Assembly (NCBI RefSeq): GCF_010389155.1
Contig: NC_057767.1
Location: 7,547,765 to 7,611,764, forward strand
Direction: 5' to 3'
Length of the DNA stretch: 64,000 nucleotides
DNA from: Erigeron canadensis
Lineage: Eukaryota; Streptophyta; Magnoliopsida; Asterales; Asteraceae
In this document: positions 1-11,668 of the stretch, in pieces
Layout: each line of letters begins with the position of its first letter
Numbering within the stretch: position 1 is the stretch's first letter
Position numbers and translations under genes: made by a program
The notes under the pieces: generated by a model
Databases searched by the model: none
The model's input: the letters and a program-made list of their open reading frames with translations, nothing else
What the model was told of the DNA's origin: nothing

Positions 1-1
1 G

Positions 2-1324
2 CCTAACGTAACGTTAGATGTATGCAAGCAAGAGTGCAAGAATATGTGCGATTGCAAAGGGTTTCAGTACAGGTTTAATAAGAATCAAGGAATTTTTCTT
101 TGTTATACAAAGTTTGTGTTGCTGAATGGATTCGGGTCTGCTAGTTTTAATGGTACTTTGTATCTAAGAGTTCCTAAGAGTACCCTTTCTTCTAATACAA
201 ATAAAGTTATTCGAAAACATGAACTGAACTGTTCTGGGAGTCCTAGAATGGTACAACTTGAACGCATATACGATAAGAAGAATGAAAAAGGGTCAATTAA
301 GTTCCTGCTATTGTTCACTTATGTGCTTGGTGCATTGGAGGTCATTTGCATAATCTATTTCTTCTACAAAACCAGGATAGCTATCCCGAAATCCCAAGGT
401 TACCTACAAGCTGCAACAGGATTCGAGCGTTTCAGCTTTTCAGATTTGAAAAAGGCATCTGAAAATTTCAAGACAGAGATAGGAAGAGGAGGTGGTGCAG
501 TTGTGTACAAAGGAATTCTCTCAGATAACCGAGTTGCAGCCATAAAACGTCTCAAAGAAGCTAATAGCAATCATGGGGAAGCAGAGTTCTTAGCAGAAGT
601 GAGTACATTGGGGAAGCTTAATCACATGAATTTGATCGATATATGGGGGTATAGTGCTGAAGGGAAACACAGGATATTGGTTTACGAGTACATGGAGAAT
701 GGATCATTGGCTGATAATCTACAGTTGAATAATCTTGATTGGAAGAAAAGATTTGATGTTGCCGTTGGGACAGCAAAAGGACTGGCTTATTTACATGAAG
801 AGTGTTTGGAATGGGTTTTGCATTGTGATGTAAAGCCTCATAATATTTTGTTAGATCGTGATTACTTGCCAAAAGTTGCGGATTTTGGGTTGTCTAAGTT
901 TTTGGATAGAGATGGAATAGGTAACTCGGAATTCACAAAAGCAAGAGGGACAAGAGGATACATGGCTCCAGAATGGTTTTTTGTTGGACTACCGATAACA
1001 TCAAAAGTAGATGTTTATAGCTACGGAGTGGTGATGTTGGAAATGATAACAGGAAGAAGCCCACAAGGTGGAGTTGCATACGAGAAAACGATGGTTCAAT
1101 GGGTCCGAGAGAAGGTTGCTGCAGCTGCAGGTGATGGATATGGCGGAAAGAACATATGGATAGAAGAGGTTGTGGATTCTAATGTAAAGGGAGATTATGA
1201 TAGGATTCAAATGGCGATTTTCATCAAAGTGGCTTTGCAATGTGCAGAAGAAAATAAGGATGCAAGACCCACCATGAGTCAGGTTGTTGATATGCTCCTC
1301 CATGGTGGTGATGGTAAATTTTGA
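2..1324 (+). CDS. G-type lectin S-receptor-like Ser/Thr kinase, ZmPK1-like, 3' part
   Basis: The reading frame is open from base 2, so the gene enters from outside the window; the first Met at 44 is internal. Numbering from that Met: residues 1-43 are the end of a PAN/apple-like extracellular domain (Cys-rich stretch continuing upstream, motif CDCKGFQYR); residues ~86-108 are one membrane span; residues ~140-420 are a kinase domain. Visible kinase motifs are the glycine loop IGRGGGAVVYKG (146-157), lysine 168 in AIKRL, HCDVKPHN with catalytic Asp 262, DFG at 280-282 and APE at 308-310. HCD in place of HRD makes it a non-RD kinase, as is usual for this family and for many immune-type receptor kinases. 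The family sits in the plasma membrane and signals through Ser/Thr phosphorylation; the ligand is unknown. The stop TGA ends at 1324 and an AATAAA lies at 1459-1464. No break is seen, so it is probably functional. The lectin and S-locus domains lie outside the window. Confidence 0.93.
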   Translation, partial: PNVTLDVCKQECKNMCDCKGFQYRFNKNQGIFLCYTKFVLLNGFGSASFNGTLYLRVPKSTLSSNTNKVIRKHELNCSGSPRMVQLERIYDKKNEKGSIKFLLLFTYVLGALEVICIIYFFYKTRIAIPKSQGYLQAATGFERFSFSDLKKASENFKTEIGRGGGAVVYKGILSDNRVAAIKRLKEANSNHGEAEFLAEVSTLGKLNHMNLIDIWGYSAEGKHRILVYEYMENGSLADNLQLNNLDWKKRFDVAVGTAKGLAYLHEECLEWVLHCDVKPHNILLDRDYLPKVADFGLSKFLDRDGIGNSEFTKARGTRGYMAPEWFFVGLPITSKVDVYSYGVVMLEMITGRSPQGGVAYEKTMVQWVREKVAAAAGDGYGGKNIWIEEVVDSNVKGDYDRIQMAIFIKVALQCAEENKDARPTMSQVVDMLLHGGDGKF

Positions 1325-2890
1325 GTTTATATGCTCTTTTATGGTGATGGCATATGTACATATTATGGTTACAACCACTCCAAACGAGCGTAGTTTTTCG
1401 CCACGTTTAGTAGCAGCGTGTTTCATTTGGTCATTCAGATCACTAAGAAGTACTGTATAATAAAAGTGGCAAAAATAGGTAGTATGCTTGTATTCTTGTA
1501 ATATAAAATGGCATTAAGTCATTAACCCTATCTTTGGGGGTTGATATTAGTTGTTGAAAGCTTAACGCACACTACGCCAGAAATGGGTCCTTGGGTCCTA
1601 GATGCCAGAGGCAGGTGTGAGCCTCATGAACACAAGGCACATCATACTTGGAATATGTAAATCAAAATAGATTATGCAGATATAAAGATGACTTTTTTTT
1701 CTTTCTAAAACTTAGACCCAATAGCTAGTTATCTGATGTAATTACAATGTCAGCCATTCAGCCTGATGAAATATGAGACTTCAGACTTCCAAAAGCTTAG
1801 TTGGGTTTTTCAAACAACATTCACTGGCCCATTTTATAAGAACGAATATTTCTGTCAACAGGACCAAACTCACAAGGCACACTTAATCTAGTCACTCGTA
1901 TGCAAGGCGCAATGCCTTTGTGCCCCGGGTCAGTACGGATGTCCCTCAACTTAACACTTAATAGACCCTACCGTTCGAGCCTTTGCACCTCAGGCGTAAG
2001 CACCTCTAGACTCTAGAGTTTAGTGCTTATGTGTAAATGGTGATGCTTGGCAGCTTGTTATATGGCTAAACAAACTTTTGGTTTTAACAAATCATATATA
2101 ATAATCTGAGGCTTTTTTTACTTGACGATCCAGAAAGATATATACCAGGGTATGCAATGCTTTAATATTTTTTCAGAAATAAACAAGTACACTAAAATAA
2201 ACAAGTAGTTAAATACATAGTGTACTTACATGCCTTTTACTCATAAATCTCCTCTTCTAGGATTCAATGTTTAAAAGTGTTCCAAAATCTTATCATTATT
2301 TAGTTTAAAAGAGCATATCTTTCTTTATAAAAGTGATTAAAGATAAGATATCGTTTAATCCTATAAACCTCTCAATACTCCTCAAACTCTCAAAGTTGCA
2401 GATGTCAAACTACTCTCAAAGTTCTCTCCTCAATCCATGTCCAAGATAACTTCAAAAGAAGACATTAAACTCAAAACATATGAAAACAAAAAAAGTAATA
2501 ATAAAAAAATCACATAACTCCAAATACTCTTTCTCATCAAGCACGTAATCAAAACAAAACATCCATTACAGTTTCAAGTCTTCATTAGAAACTATTTAGA
2601 AACCAATACTAATTAATTACGAGATTTTAAGGCATATAAAGATTAAAGAGTAACATAACACTAATTAAATTGAAAAACTACAGAGTTAATAACGAAAATA
2701 AACCATGTCCAAAAGAATTCTCTACTCATGAAATTGACTTCATCATATCTCTATACAAGACAATGGTTTATAAAAAAAATTAAATCTGAACTACCCCCAA
2801 CTTTTCAAGTACCTTAATTCAACCTCATAACCAATAATAAGCATTGACTAGCTAAAAAAAATTTTTTTTTTTTCATCAAAACTAATACTA
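1325..2890. other. Intergenic, convergent 3' flanks of receptor kinase and MYB
   Basis: This holds the 3' UTR of the kinase gene (AATAAA at 1459-1464) and, from the right, the 3' end of the MYB gene. I see no coding exon. Around 1600-2000 the base composition is less AT-rich, with CCCGGGT and other GC patches that may be an old insertion, but I found no ends or duplications to define it. Confidence 0.5.
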
Positions 2891-3754
2891 CTATCCAATT
2901 TTGTTCATCCCCATATTATTAAACACAGCATTCCTTATGGCAGCTTCAGTTTGCAACCACTGTCCATTTTTCTCCATCCCTGACATATAATGCCTCACTT
3001 CCGTTTTAACCATCTCCTGCATTATCTCGAGTAGTTTCGAATTATAAGAATAATTCGTATCACCCGTTTGCACCACCGGCGCAGTTGCTTGCATCTGTGC
3101 CGGTGGAGCCTTCTCGGGCACTGGCAACTTTTCTTTTGCTGCAGATCCGGGTAATGACAAAGTTAAAGCCAACATATCATCTGGTACATCGTCCTGGACC
3201 GGTTTGGTAACCGGTTCAGCTCGATTATTATTATTAGTAATATTGGAATATTCAGTCAGCTCTGATGTGGTAGGACTATTAGAGTTATTATTAAAAAATA
3301 ACCCTACCTCGGACCGGATGCTGGACTGAATATTGCTAACATCCGGTCCGAGGCTAGCAGACCGTTTCAGAGGGGGCTGATAACTAACCAAATCTTGACC
3401 ATCGAGAAACCCAAAATCATCACTACCCATTGACGAACACTTGCGCTTAAGCGTAGAATTCCAATGATTTTTTATCGCGTTATCTGTCCTCCCATTCAAC
3501 AAGCGGGCGATGGTCGCCCACTTGTTCCCAAACCGCGCGTGCGCCTTGAGGATCATCTCATCTTCCTCAGGCGTAAACGCGCGGTGCTCCACTTGTGGAG
3601 ACAGCTGGTTGCACCAACGCAACCGGCACGATTTCCCTGACCGACCCGGAACAGATTTGCTTATTAGAGACCAGTTTCTTGCACCATGTTTCTGAACTAA
3701 AATTTTCAGAAGTTCGTCTTCTTCGGAGCTCCATGGACCTTTGACTGGATCCAT
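2891..3754 (-). CDS. R2R3-MYB transcription factor, subgroup 22 (MYB44/70/73/77 type)
   Basis: A single uninterrupted 287-residue frame. Two MYB repeats occupy about 5-55 (tryptophans W8, W28, W47) and 57-106 (first W replaced by F60, then W79 and W98, ending [10 protein letters not shown]). The protein has subgroup 22 landmarks: an LTLSL EAR-like repression motif at 197-201 inside [23 protein letters not shown] at 247-257, and a short conserved C-terminus rich in Asn/Met. Subgroup 22 genes are normally intronless and about this long, so the gene looks complete. Known members act in the nucleus as ABA-, auxin- and stress-linked regulators, often repressing through the EAR motif. The start was chosen because MDPVKGPWS is the canonical N-terminus and a TATA box lies about 50 bases upstream. 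Asn-rich and Ala/Pro-rich linkers separate the motifs. Which of MYB44, 70, 73 or 77 is the orthologue cannot be settled here. Confidence 0.95.
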   Translation of the reverse strand: MDPVKGPWSSEEDELLKILVQKHGARNWSLISKSVPGRSGKSCRLRWCNQLSPQVEHRAFTPEEDEMILKAHARFGNKWATIARLLNGRTDNAIKNHWNSTLKRKCSSMGSDDFGFLDGQDLVSYQPPLKRSASLGPDVSNIQSSIRSEVGLFFNNNSNSPTTSELTEYSNITNNNNRAEPVTKPVQDDVPDDMLALTLSLPGSAAKEKLPVPEKAPPAQMQATAPVVQTGDTNYSYNSKLLEIMQEMVKTEVRHYMSGMEKNGQWLQTEAAIRNAVFNNMGMNKIG

Positions 3755-3800
3755 AGTTTTTTCAAATTTGTGAAATTTAAAAATATGTGGAGAATAGGGT

Positions 3801-3810
3801 CTTTATATAT
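3801..3810 (-). promoter_or_regulatory. TATA box of the MYB gene
   Basis: On the minus strand this reads ATATATAAAG, about 47-56 bases before the ATG at 3754. It would give a very short 5' UTR. It supports the chosen start. Confidence 0.55.
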
Positions 3811-3877
3811 GAATGGAAAAAAAGCCTCAAGATAAAGATTAACGGAAAGGCAGTTATGATATTACAACTGGCAAGAA

Positions 3878-3885
3878 ACACGTGT
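3878..3885. promoter_or_regulatory. G-box/ABRE in the MYB promoter
   Basis: The palindrome ACACGTGT, followed by C, lies about 125 bases upstream of the MYB ATG. CACGTGTC is a classic ABA-response/bZIP core. Subgroup 22 MYB genes are known to respond to ABA and stress, so this is a plausible control site; occupancy is inference. Confidence 0.45.
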
Positions 3886-5111
3886 CGATTTTTTATTGCG
3901 TGATGGACGTAGACCTGCATGATAACAGAATCAAAGACTATAATTAAATAAATATAACGTCAAAATAACTGAGCTTTTACTAAATTAAATAATATATAAT
4001 GTTTTTTTTAAGGAAAATGCATAAGACCAATTTGGAATTCATAATATTATTTTGCGAATAATATATGATATATTTTTTTTTATAAATATTATAAACATGA
4101 TATAGAATTTATTTATTCGTAATATTGTGTTTTTGGGATATTTTTTTGAAAATAAAGATAAAAAGGAATTCAAATCACCGACCGTTTTGGAAGTTAATGT
4201 GGGGAGAGGAAAATATGGACCGTACGGCATAGGGGGGAGGTATAGCATGGACTTTCTGTTTCCCAGCCTGGATTGCTTGTTTCTTTATTTATTTTTAAAT
4301 TAGATATTTTACCCCGAGCGATGCGCGTATTATTATAAGTTATTGTTTAATTAGTGTTGATTTAAATGTTTTGATGTAGACATACACAATAACAAATATT
4401 TTGTTTAATTAGTTCAATGTGATTGTTCTTATTAATTTCATAAGCATGTGAATATAAATAAAATAATGTTAAAGATGTGTATGATATATCACTATCAAAA
4501 TGTTATTAAAGATAAATATGAAAACAATTGATGTTTACACTTGAATATTTTCAAAATGTTCATTGGGCATTATGGAGGTTTTTACCAACTAAGTTGATGA
4601 ACATTTCCTTCGACCTAAAAGAGAAAAGTCCTCCATGTTTATAAAATTTTTTTTAAAAAAAAAACCTTATATTAAATAAAAAAGAAAATTGTTTTTACAT
4701 GATCACCAAAAAAAAAAAATAAAAAAGAAAACTAAATTAATATATCAAATGATAAATGTGACATAGTTAGAGTTTATAATATGTAGGATTGAATATAACT
4801 ATTCTGAAAACTAAATATTTTTCAGTTTTAAAAGTATATTTTAAGTTTATACAGTTTATGATTTTTTTTCTTTGCTTTTATATTTTGTAAAAGACATATA
4901 TAAAATAGAGATAAATATTGTCAAAAATTATAGAGATGCCACATAGGATAAACACCTATGTGGCAAATTTTAAAAATAACTTTAAATTTGAAGAGACCTT
5001 TAAAAGGCTAGGTTAACTATTGTTTTAATAATTATATAGATATTTTTGTTTACATGGTAATATACAAATAATATCTTATCAAAATATATATTGTGCATAA
5101 AAAGTTTATAT
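3886..5111. other. AT-rich intergenic DNA upstream of MYB
   Basis: No coding exon is supported. The stretch contains A/T homopolymers and short ORFs without recognisable domains. ACCCCGAGCGATGCGCG near 4311-4327 resembles the GC-rich ends of dispersed plant repeats, but no element could be delimited. Confidence 0.4.
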
Positions 5112-5397
5112 GTATACTTGCTACTATATAAAAATTATACCTCATGTTGAAAGTTTACAAAAATAGAACATGCAAATTGACTAAACTACCATTAATGAAT
5201 TAATTTACTTTATTATTCCATTATCTTCTAATAATTTATCCACCATACTTTAGATCAATTATTTTTAACTCAATTATCACAGGTTCACCACCACTCGCTA
5301 ACGGTACCGTCACCACTCGCCACTAGCACCACCTGTCGCCGAACCACCAGACCGTTGTTTGAGCTACCATCGCCGCATTGCGCAGGTACCGTGCTAG
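5112..5397 (+). mobile_element. Helitron-like non-autonomous element, copy A
   Basis: Alignment by eye with 35254-35512 shows a shared 5' end (about 60 bases beginning TATAC..CTACTA) and a shared GC-rich 3' end (CATTGCGCAGGTACCGTGCTAG). The 3' end has a weak hairpin followed by CTAG and sits before a T; the other copy starts TC after an A. This fits Helitron rules (5' TC, 3' CTRR, insertion between A and T). No coding capacity. Confidence 0.45.
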
Positions 5398-6623
5398 TTA
5401 TAAAATTATTGAAATATCATATCATATGATAGAATACTAGATTTTAGACCTGTGTCCGACACTGGACACGGGGTTTACGATATTATCAAAATTAGATCTT
5501 CATACATTTAATTCATAAAACTTATAATTTTGAAAATATACGGTTCTAAGTGTTATACTTTGCAAGTTGTAGTACAATAACCACATGTTCGTCACTGTCA
5601 TTATTAGCTGATACATATTGATGGGATTGTTTGTCGTTGTCAATCCATAAGGCACATGCTACAATAATTTCTCTGTTATATAATTTTTTGAAATCAATTG
5701 TACTCATAATGTGATATTATCATGAAAGATTATTAAGAATTAAAATATAAACATACTTGTGATCCTGTACTTGACATTTAAGTATATGTATTTGATCATG
5801 ACACGACCCATAACATGAATATGTTTATTTTCAATCACACTCCTATGATAATTAGATAACAATTAGGATTGTTTTCATATTGTTTGATAACAATTAGGAC
5901 TTTTGATTTGAGTGACAATTGTAACTTAAAAAAATTAAATATAAATACTTTTTGTAACGCTTTTTAAAAAATTTAAGGAAAAAAATTCTCAAATTGATGG
6001 CTAAATATAAATATACATTAAGTATTTAGGGTTAAAAAGTGTAAATTATTGATGGAAAACAAAAAAGTGTAAGTTAATGAGACTTTTTCTACAAATTAAT
6101 ATAAATACCAATATAATAATATATTTGGATAATGATTATTAGGATTTTTAATTTATAGTCAATCTAAATGATGACATAAGCGAGAGTCAATTTGATAAAA
6201 TTGAGCAATTTGATTGGTTAATAAGTCATTAATTCAACTGTCTTATAGTATATATTAAGATTAAGATTAAAATAAGATATTATATCCCTAACGACATATA
6301 TAGCAAAATGCATATTTACTAAAATTAATTTAATTTTTGCATATTTATAATATTCTAATTCAAATATAACTTTAAGGTTGTTAGATACTCGATCCAACTT
6401 GAAATCAATTCAAAAAATATATTAACATGATAGGGTTGCTTGATTTGCCAACCAATCGACTGACCTAATTTTTTCAGGTCGATCGAGTCCAACTTGATCT
6501 ATTGGACAGAGGGGTCGACCATAATATCTCTTTTTTTATAATAATTTATGATGCTATTCTCTTTGCTATGGTAATTTCAACAACCATATCAAATTATCAA
6601 TATGTTTGATGTAGTCAACCTTT
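5398..6623. other. AT-rich intergenic DNA without a supported gene
   Basis: I see no exon, RNA gene or clean element. Low-complexity A/T tracts dominate. CTGTGTCCGACACTGGACAC near 5450-5470 is a local imperfect inverted repeat of unknown meaning. Confidence 0.35.
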
Positions 6624-6770
6624 GGGGTGTTAGCCTGGTGGTTACGTGGTTTTTTATAATGTGGTTTCAACCTGAGGGGGTCTCAGGTTCGAATCTAGTC
6701 AAATGTGTCGAGAGACCCTTAGCAATGTTATACTCATCTAACACATGAGGAATAATTTATTTGTTGGTGT
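6624..6770 (+). mobile_element. tRNA-derived SINE, probable
   Basis: A box A-like run, TAGCCTGGTGGTTACG, starts at 6631 and a box B consensus, GGTTCGAATC, is at 6686-6695, giving an internal RNA polymerase III promoter. The box spacing exceeds that of a tRNA and no cloverleaf forms, so it is not a tRNA gene. No target duplication was found; both boundaries are approximate. Confidence 0.5.
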
Positions 6771-6982
6771 CTTTTTAAAAACAAATTATCGTACTAACTT
6801 TTAAACCATGAATGCTGGTGCTAAATTTTTCAGTGACATAGTAAAATAGTATGATTTCAAAACACGACTAAGCATGAAGAATTGTAATAATTTTTTGTGT
6901 GTATTTTCATTAATCGTGTAAATGAATTGTAATAATAATGATTTCAGCTTGTAACATACTATTCAGTTGGATATCACTTTAA

Positions 6983-7261
6983 GGCTATCTCCTTGAGTTG
7001 CCACATCATATCTTTATAAATCCTTACACATCCTTATAAATCCTTAAAATCCTATAATTTTATCTCCAACCATACAAACATCCTTACATATCCTTACATA
7101 TCATTTAACTCCACATAAAAAAAAAAAAGTAAAGGCACCTAAGGGCATGCCCTTGGGTAAGGGCATACATAAAAAAATCTTTAGTTTTGGACAAGCTTCA
7201 ACCGTAAAGGATATCCAAGGGCACCTAAGGCCGCCCAAAAACATACCCATTGGAGATAGTC
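6983..7261. mobile_element. PIF/Harbinger-like (Tourist) MITE A
   Basis: The ends are inverted repeats: GGCTATCTCC on the left, and the right end reads GACTATCTCC on the minus strand. TAA flanks both sides (6980-6982 and 7262-7264). About 279 bases, non-coding, with internal TCCTTA(C/T)A repeats. A TAA/TTA duplication is typical of PIF/Harbinger-derived MITEs. Confidence 0.65.
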
Positions 7262-7264
7262 TAA

Positions 7265-7535
7265 GGGCGCGTTTGGTTCACATAATGTTTTTGGAATGAA
7301 TGAAATCTTTCGAAGGAATTAGAATCTGAAGGAATGGAATTTGACGGAATGTTTTTGATTTTTGAGAATTCAAGTAACGGAAATCCCCATGGAATGGAGA
7401 TTCCATCAAATGATGGAATGTTTACATTCATACGGAATGAGATTCCTCCTTCTTTGAACAACCAAACGCACTAAGGAATGGAATTCAATTCCAATTACAT
7501 AAGATTCCATCAAATTCTGTGAAACAAACGCGACC
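7265..7535. mobile_element. PIF/Harbinger-like (Tourist) MITE B
   Basis: 15-base terminal inverted repeats with two mismatches: GGGCGCGTTTGGTTC on the left against the complement of GAAACAAACGCGACC on the right. The flanking duplication is TAA (7262-7264 and 7536-7538). GGG...GTTTGGTT is a familiar Tourist terminus. The interior has GGAATG/CATTCC repeats that can fold. It abuts MITE A and shares its TAA. Confidence 0.75.
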
Positions 7536-8348
7536 TAAGGGTTTAAACTATTAATCAACTGACATACCGTTAAGAAAAAACCCATTAAAAGGTAATTCTT
7601 ATTGTTAAGTTTCGAAAATAGTATTTTAAGTATATTTAGTGGTGTATCATCAAAAACTAATGGTATATATAATTTTTTCCATTTTACTATGAAAGATATA
7701 ATGTTTTTACCTTGACATTTTAAGTTGTAGTTAATATTTTTCTAATATAATACTCAGTAGTTTGTTAAAATTATAACTATTACAATTTTAATTTTAGTGA
7801 AATGACAATAGGAGAAAAGATTGTACAGGATGGAGGATATATGAGTAGAATACAGGCTGTAAAATGTACCCCACACGCTAACGGCCTTTGTCACCACCTA
7901 CACGTGCTTCCCCGCACGTGTCCACTGAATATTTTAAAAGGCTGTACGTACCTGCCCCAAATAAAAACTTACGCCCCCACCTTCCAAACTTCCCAACCAC
8001 CTCCACTTTCCTTGTTTCTCCGTACCTTCGCTTAATTATATTTCAAAATCTTTCAATTTTATAGAAAGAAAAGTTTATAAATCATTTTAATCTTTTATAT
8101 AACTATACAAGTTAAGTTAAGAATTTTTGTAAAGTAAGAAAAATTTACGAATGATATCAACAATCTTTATGTTAAGAATTCATTGGAAATATATAATTGA
8201 AGACATAATTAAATCAGATTAAAAAAGAAATTGAATATAATATACACATAAATACATAAAGATAAATATAAAATGAAATCTATTACAAGATTTAAAACCT
8301 TTAATAAGGATTAATTCAATAATGTAAAACAAACATATCTATATATAT
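7536..8348. other. Intergenic DNA with a promoter-like patch
   Basis: It is AT-rich except for 7860-8030, which is C-rich on the plus strand and carries two CACGTG G-boxes at 7901-7906 and 7915-7920, then a pyrimidine-rich run resembling a 5' leader. No convincing gene follows; the 77-codon frame across it (7802-8035) has no recognisable domain. Confidence 0.4.
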
Positions 8349-8898
8349 AGGATAAAGATCAAATGAGAAGGTACTTTAAGGAGAAAAGGGAGAGAAGATT
8401 CGTTTTTTTAGCTTCTTTTTTGAACTTTTTTCCCGTTTTTCACTTTTTTCATTCCCACTTTAGTTAACCAATTTCATATAAAAATTTTTTAAAAAATATT
8501 TTTTTTTCAAAGGGCGTAGCCTGTAAGTTATAAGCGAAGCCTCTCAGACTATGGCGGAACCATGATAGCTAAGGGCGAAGCCCGTAAAGTTGATCACCCC
8601 ATCACCGATCACCCCCAATGACCTATCACCCTCAATGACCTATCACTCCCACCAGCTACCCTTTATTAATATCCTTAAGGGCGAAGCCCGTACCGTAACC
8701 TTACATGTATAACTCACTAACTCGGGTTGGAAATTATTTTTTTTTTTAAATTTTTTTAAAACTTTTTTATGGATTGAGTTAATTAAAAAAGAATGAAAAA
8801 AGTGAAAAAATAAAAAAATTAAAAAAAAACAAGTTAAAAATAAAATAAAAAAAGGACATTCTCTCCCTTCTCTTTTTAAAAACCTTCTTTCTGAATCT

Positions 8899-8905
<7 letters not shown>
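8349..8905. mobile_element. 557-bp MITE with GGGCGAAGCCC hairpins
   Basis: The ends are inverted: AGGATAAAGATC on the left and AGGGTAGAGATTC on the minus strand at the right, continuing into related GAAGGT and GGGAGAGA segments. Both ends lie in TA-rich DNA. The centre has two copies of AAGGGCGAAGCCCGTA (near 8573 and 8680), a diverged one near 8511, and tandem variants of AATGACCTATCACCC. No coding capacity. The superfamily is unknown. Confidence 0.6.
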
Positions 8906-8935
<30 letters not shown>

Positions 8936-11668
8936 AAAAGTTATATTAAATATAGTTCTAAAAAAAAATACTCATTACTTTCTTTAATATGTTAATTAAT
9001 TGAATGTGAACAGTACCCACATTCAGTTAAGTTAAATATTAAAACTGTCGAAATCTTAATAAAATTGTTATTAGATCAGTTGGTTATGCATTTATTCACA
9101 ATTTGGGATGTTCTGGGTTTGAAATTACGTTAACAATAAGTAAGTTTAGTGTGATGAACTAGAATTGGTGGGTTGTTTGAAAACTAGTTAAGATTAAAAT
9201 ACCAAATTACATAATTCTCATATCCAGACTTTATGAGACTTCACTATACATTACATTATCTAAAGTCCTTGTATGATGATGTTTCTGTATGTACTTATGT
9301 TATATGTTTTTAATTATATATTTTTCTAGACATCAGAGTTTAAAACTTGAGTGCACTACAAATATTAGAAACTAAATATAAACACTTGTATACATGAGAC
9401 ACATATATATGTACAAGAACACTATATATATTAAGTCAATAGATTTAAGCTTGAAGAAAAGGTTGATTGCTAATTTGGTATAAATTATCTATCTAATTAA
9501 TAAGGTTAAATACATGTTCTTTCACTTCTTTGTGGTTGTTTATGAGCATAGTGCTCGCGCAATGCAGCGGTGAGATGGTGGGAGTGATAGGTCGTAGGAG
9601 GTGATAAGTCATCGAGTGTGATAGCAAAATGTCTTAGCCGTACAGTCTCCACCCGCGGATTTAAAAATTCGTTGAAAGTATATCGACCTAATAAAATAGC
9701 ATGAAATTTTAAGAACACGTTTATAATTTTTATAATTAATCGATATCCGGTTTTTGAGATAAAAGATTTTAAATGAATTAGAGAAAATAAAATGGTTTAT
9801 GGAAGAGAGAAAAAAAATGAGTGGTTAAGATTTAAAAGTATTATAAGTATATTAGATAGAGATATTTAAATTAGTGAATAAAAAAGAAGGATAATTTAAA
9901 TAGTTCAAAGTTGTAATTTGAGATTTAAGAAAAAAGGGCTCTTTTTATTATATAGGAGTAAGGATAAAAATATTTGTATATTATGTAATTAATTTACTAC
10001 ATTCAATGTAGTCGTATATTTATTCGATGTAGTAATTATTTTCTTTTGAGTGATAATGTCTTTTATATAATGACGATGATGAATCACGATGTGCAACTAT
10101 TTATTAAAATTTATGAAAGCTTTTTTTAAAAGATTGTTATTTTCTTTGTGTGCGTATAGTATGCAACTATATGAAGCTGGACGTTCTTTGAAAATATAAA
10201 TAGTGGGAATTAGTTAAAAAAGAAAAACATGTATTTTTTTAAGGTGGAGATGTATGTAACTTGTATGTGTTTCATTTTATTGTGTAAGAAAAACTTTAAT
10301 CCATTTTATTGTATATAATTAACCTGTAAGATTGAATAAATCTTGTAAGCAGACTAGATGTTAATGTGACACTATTTAATATCTGAGACCTGACACAATA
10401 AAGGGACCCACATCATCATTCAACTAGTTGTTTATACGATTTCCTTATTTTGGAGGTTAATTACATACAAATTTTCCCCGCATAATAGAAAATAAAAATA
10501 CAAGTTACATAATTTCAAATACTTAACTGATTTTTTTATCTTCAAGTATTGTGTAGAATACCTCCCAAATATATTGTAATTGTAACTTTGTAAATATAAC
10601 ACTTCTCATTTCTCTCCCACTTTTTCAATTCTAGTTTTGTCAATAAAAACCAAACTAATAAATACTTAATTCATCGATCAATTACTCAAGTTTATGCTTC
10701 AACAATTGGTATCGGTGCCAATGAGACAATTGAATAAATCTACGGTTAGCGCTGTTATGATAGATTGATGGGCTTTTGAGCTAAAATTTATAGTTTTTGG
10801 TTCGGTTATAGAATTATTTTGATACTGATTGATTTAGATATCATGAATGTTTTTGTTTGATTTTAGGTTAGTTTTATGCAGAATGTGATATAGACAAATA
10901 CTACTGTTGGAATTATGTTAATATTGGGTTTCAGTTGGTCAAGTTGATGTTTTTAAGCTTGCAAATAACTATTGTTGGAATTCAAAGCTTTCTCGTTAAA
11001 AAACCAGGAATCCCGGCAACTTTGAGGGGTGGCTTTTTGGCAGTCACAGTCTAGAACTTTTCTTGGCAAAGTTTACCGATAAATGTTTCTCGGTAGAGTT
11101 TTATTGATTGGAGAACGTTTTTAATTTCTCGGCAAAGCTAGTTCCCTAACTCCTTTTCATACCTAAAACGGAAAAAAAGGTTCCTTTGGTAAATTAACCT
11201 CGACAAATATATCTACCATATTTTAAAGAAAGAATAATGTTCCCTTCTTCAACTTGTACCTATGCAATTTTTATTATTCGATAATACTTAATCCGCACAA
11301 TTCTTCATGAATTGTAGAGAAACATTTTGTTTAGTTTAGAACCCAAAAAACTTAAAAGAAAAATCTATTTAGCTTCAAACTGCATGTGTTTAAAATAAAT
11401 TATGCGTTTAAAAAATGCGTTTTGAAAAAGCATGTCGCTACCTGCTTTTCAAAAACCTTTTTCTCTCTAACAAAACGCTGTTAATTAATCACTTATTTTG
11501 CGTTATGGAAATACAATAATGAGATAATCAACTCAAAACACAATCACAAACACCTTCTTAATTAAACACAAATAGGTTTCTTAGTTAGGTTGGCCACAAT
11601 GGGAATTACACTTCACATTCAGCCATTCAATATTTAAGTAGTTAATCATTTATATTTGATGCGAAAAG
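8906..11668. other. AT-rich intergenic DNA with dispersed repeats
   Basis: No exon is supported. It begins with a (TA)n tract. Segment ~9540-9800 is a diverged copy of ~43450-43740 (listed separately). Segment ~11385-11555 is a degraded relative of the Tourist-like MITE at 60141-60341, sharing ATTATGCGTTTAAAA, TTTTCTCTCTAA and AAACACAATCACAAACACC-type blocks. Nothing else could be assigned. Confidence 0.4.
9540..9800 (+). repeat. Dispersed repeat, copy 1 of 2
   Basis: Shares ordered blocks with ~43450-43740 in the same orientation: TGATAGGTC, AGTGTGATAGC, TGTCTTAGCCGTA, GAAAGTATATCGA, GCATGAAATTTTAA, and GGTTTTTGAGAT followed by a block ending TTGAATGAATT or similar. No terminal repeats were recognised. 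It is probably a non-autonomous transposon family. Confidence 0.55.

Noticed and set aside
1001..1426. 141-codon frame antisense to the receptor kinase
   Set aside because: Shadow of the kinase coding strand; no domain of its own.
6624..6770. tRNA gene
   Set aside because: Box A and box B exist but spacing is too long and no cloverleaf or anticodon arm can be drawn; better read as a SINE.
7802..8035. 77-codon frame across the promoter-like patch
   Set aside because: No domain and it overlaps regulatory-looking DNA; treated as non-coding.
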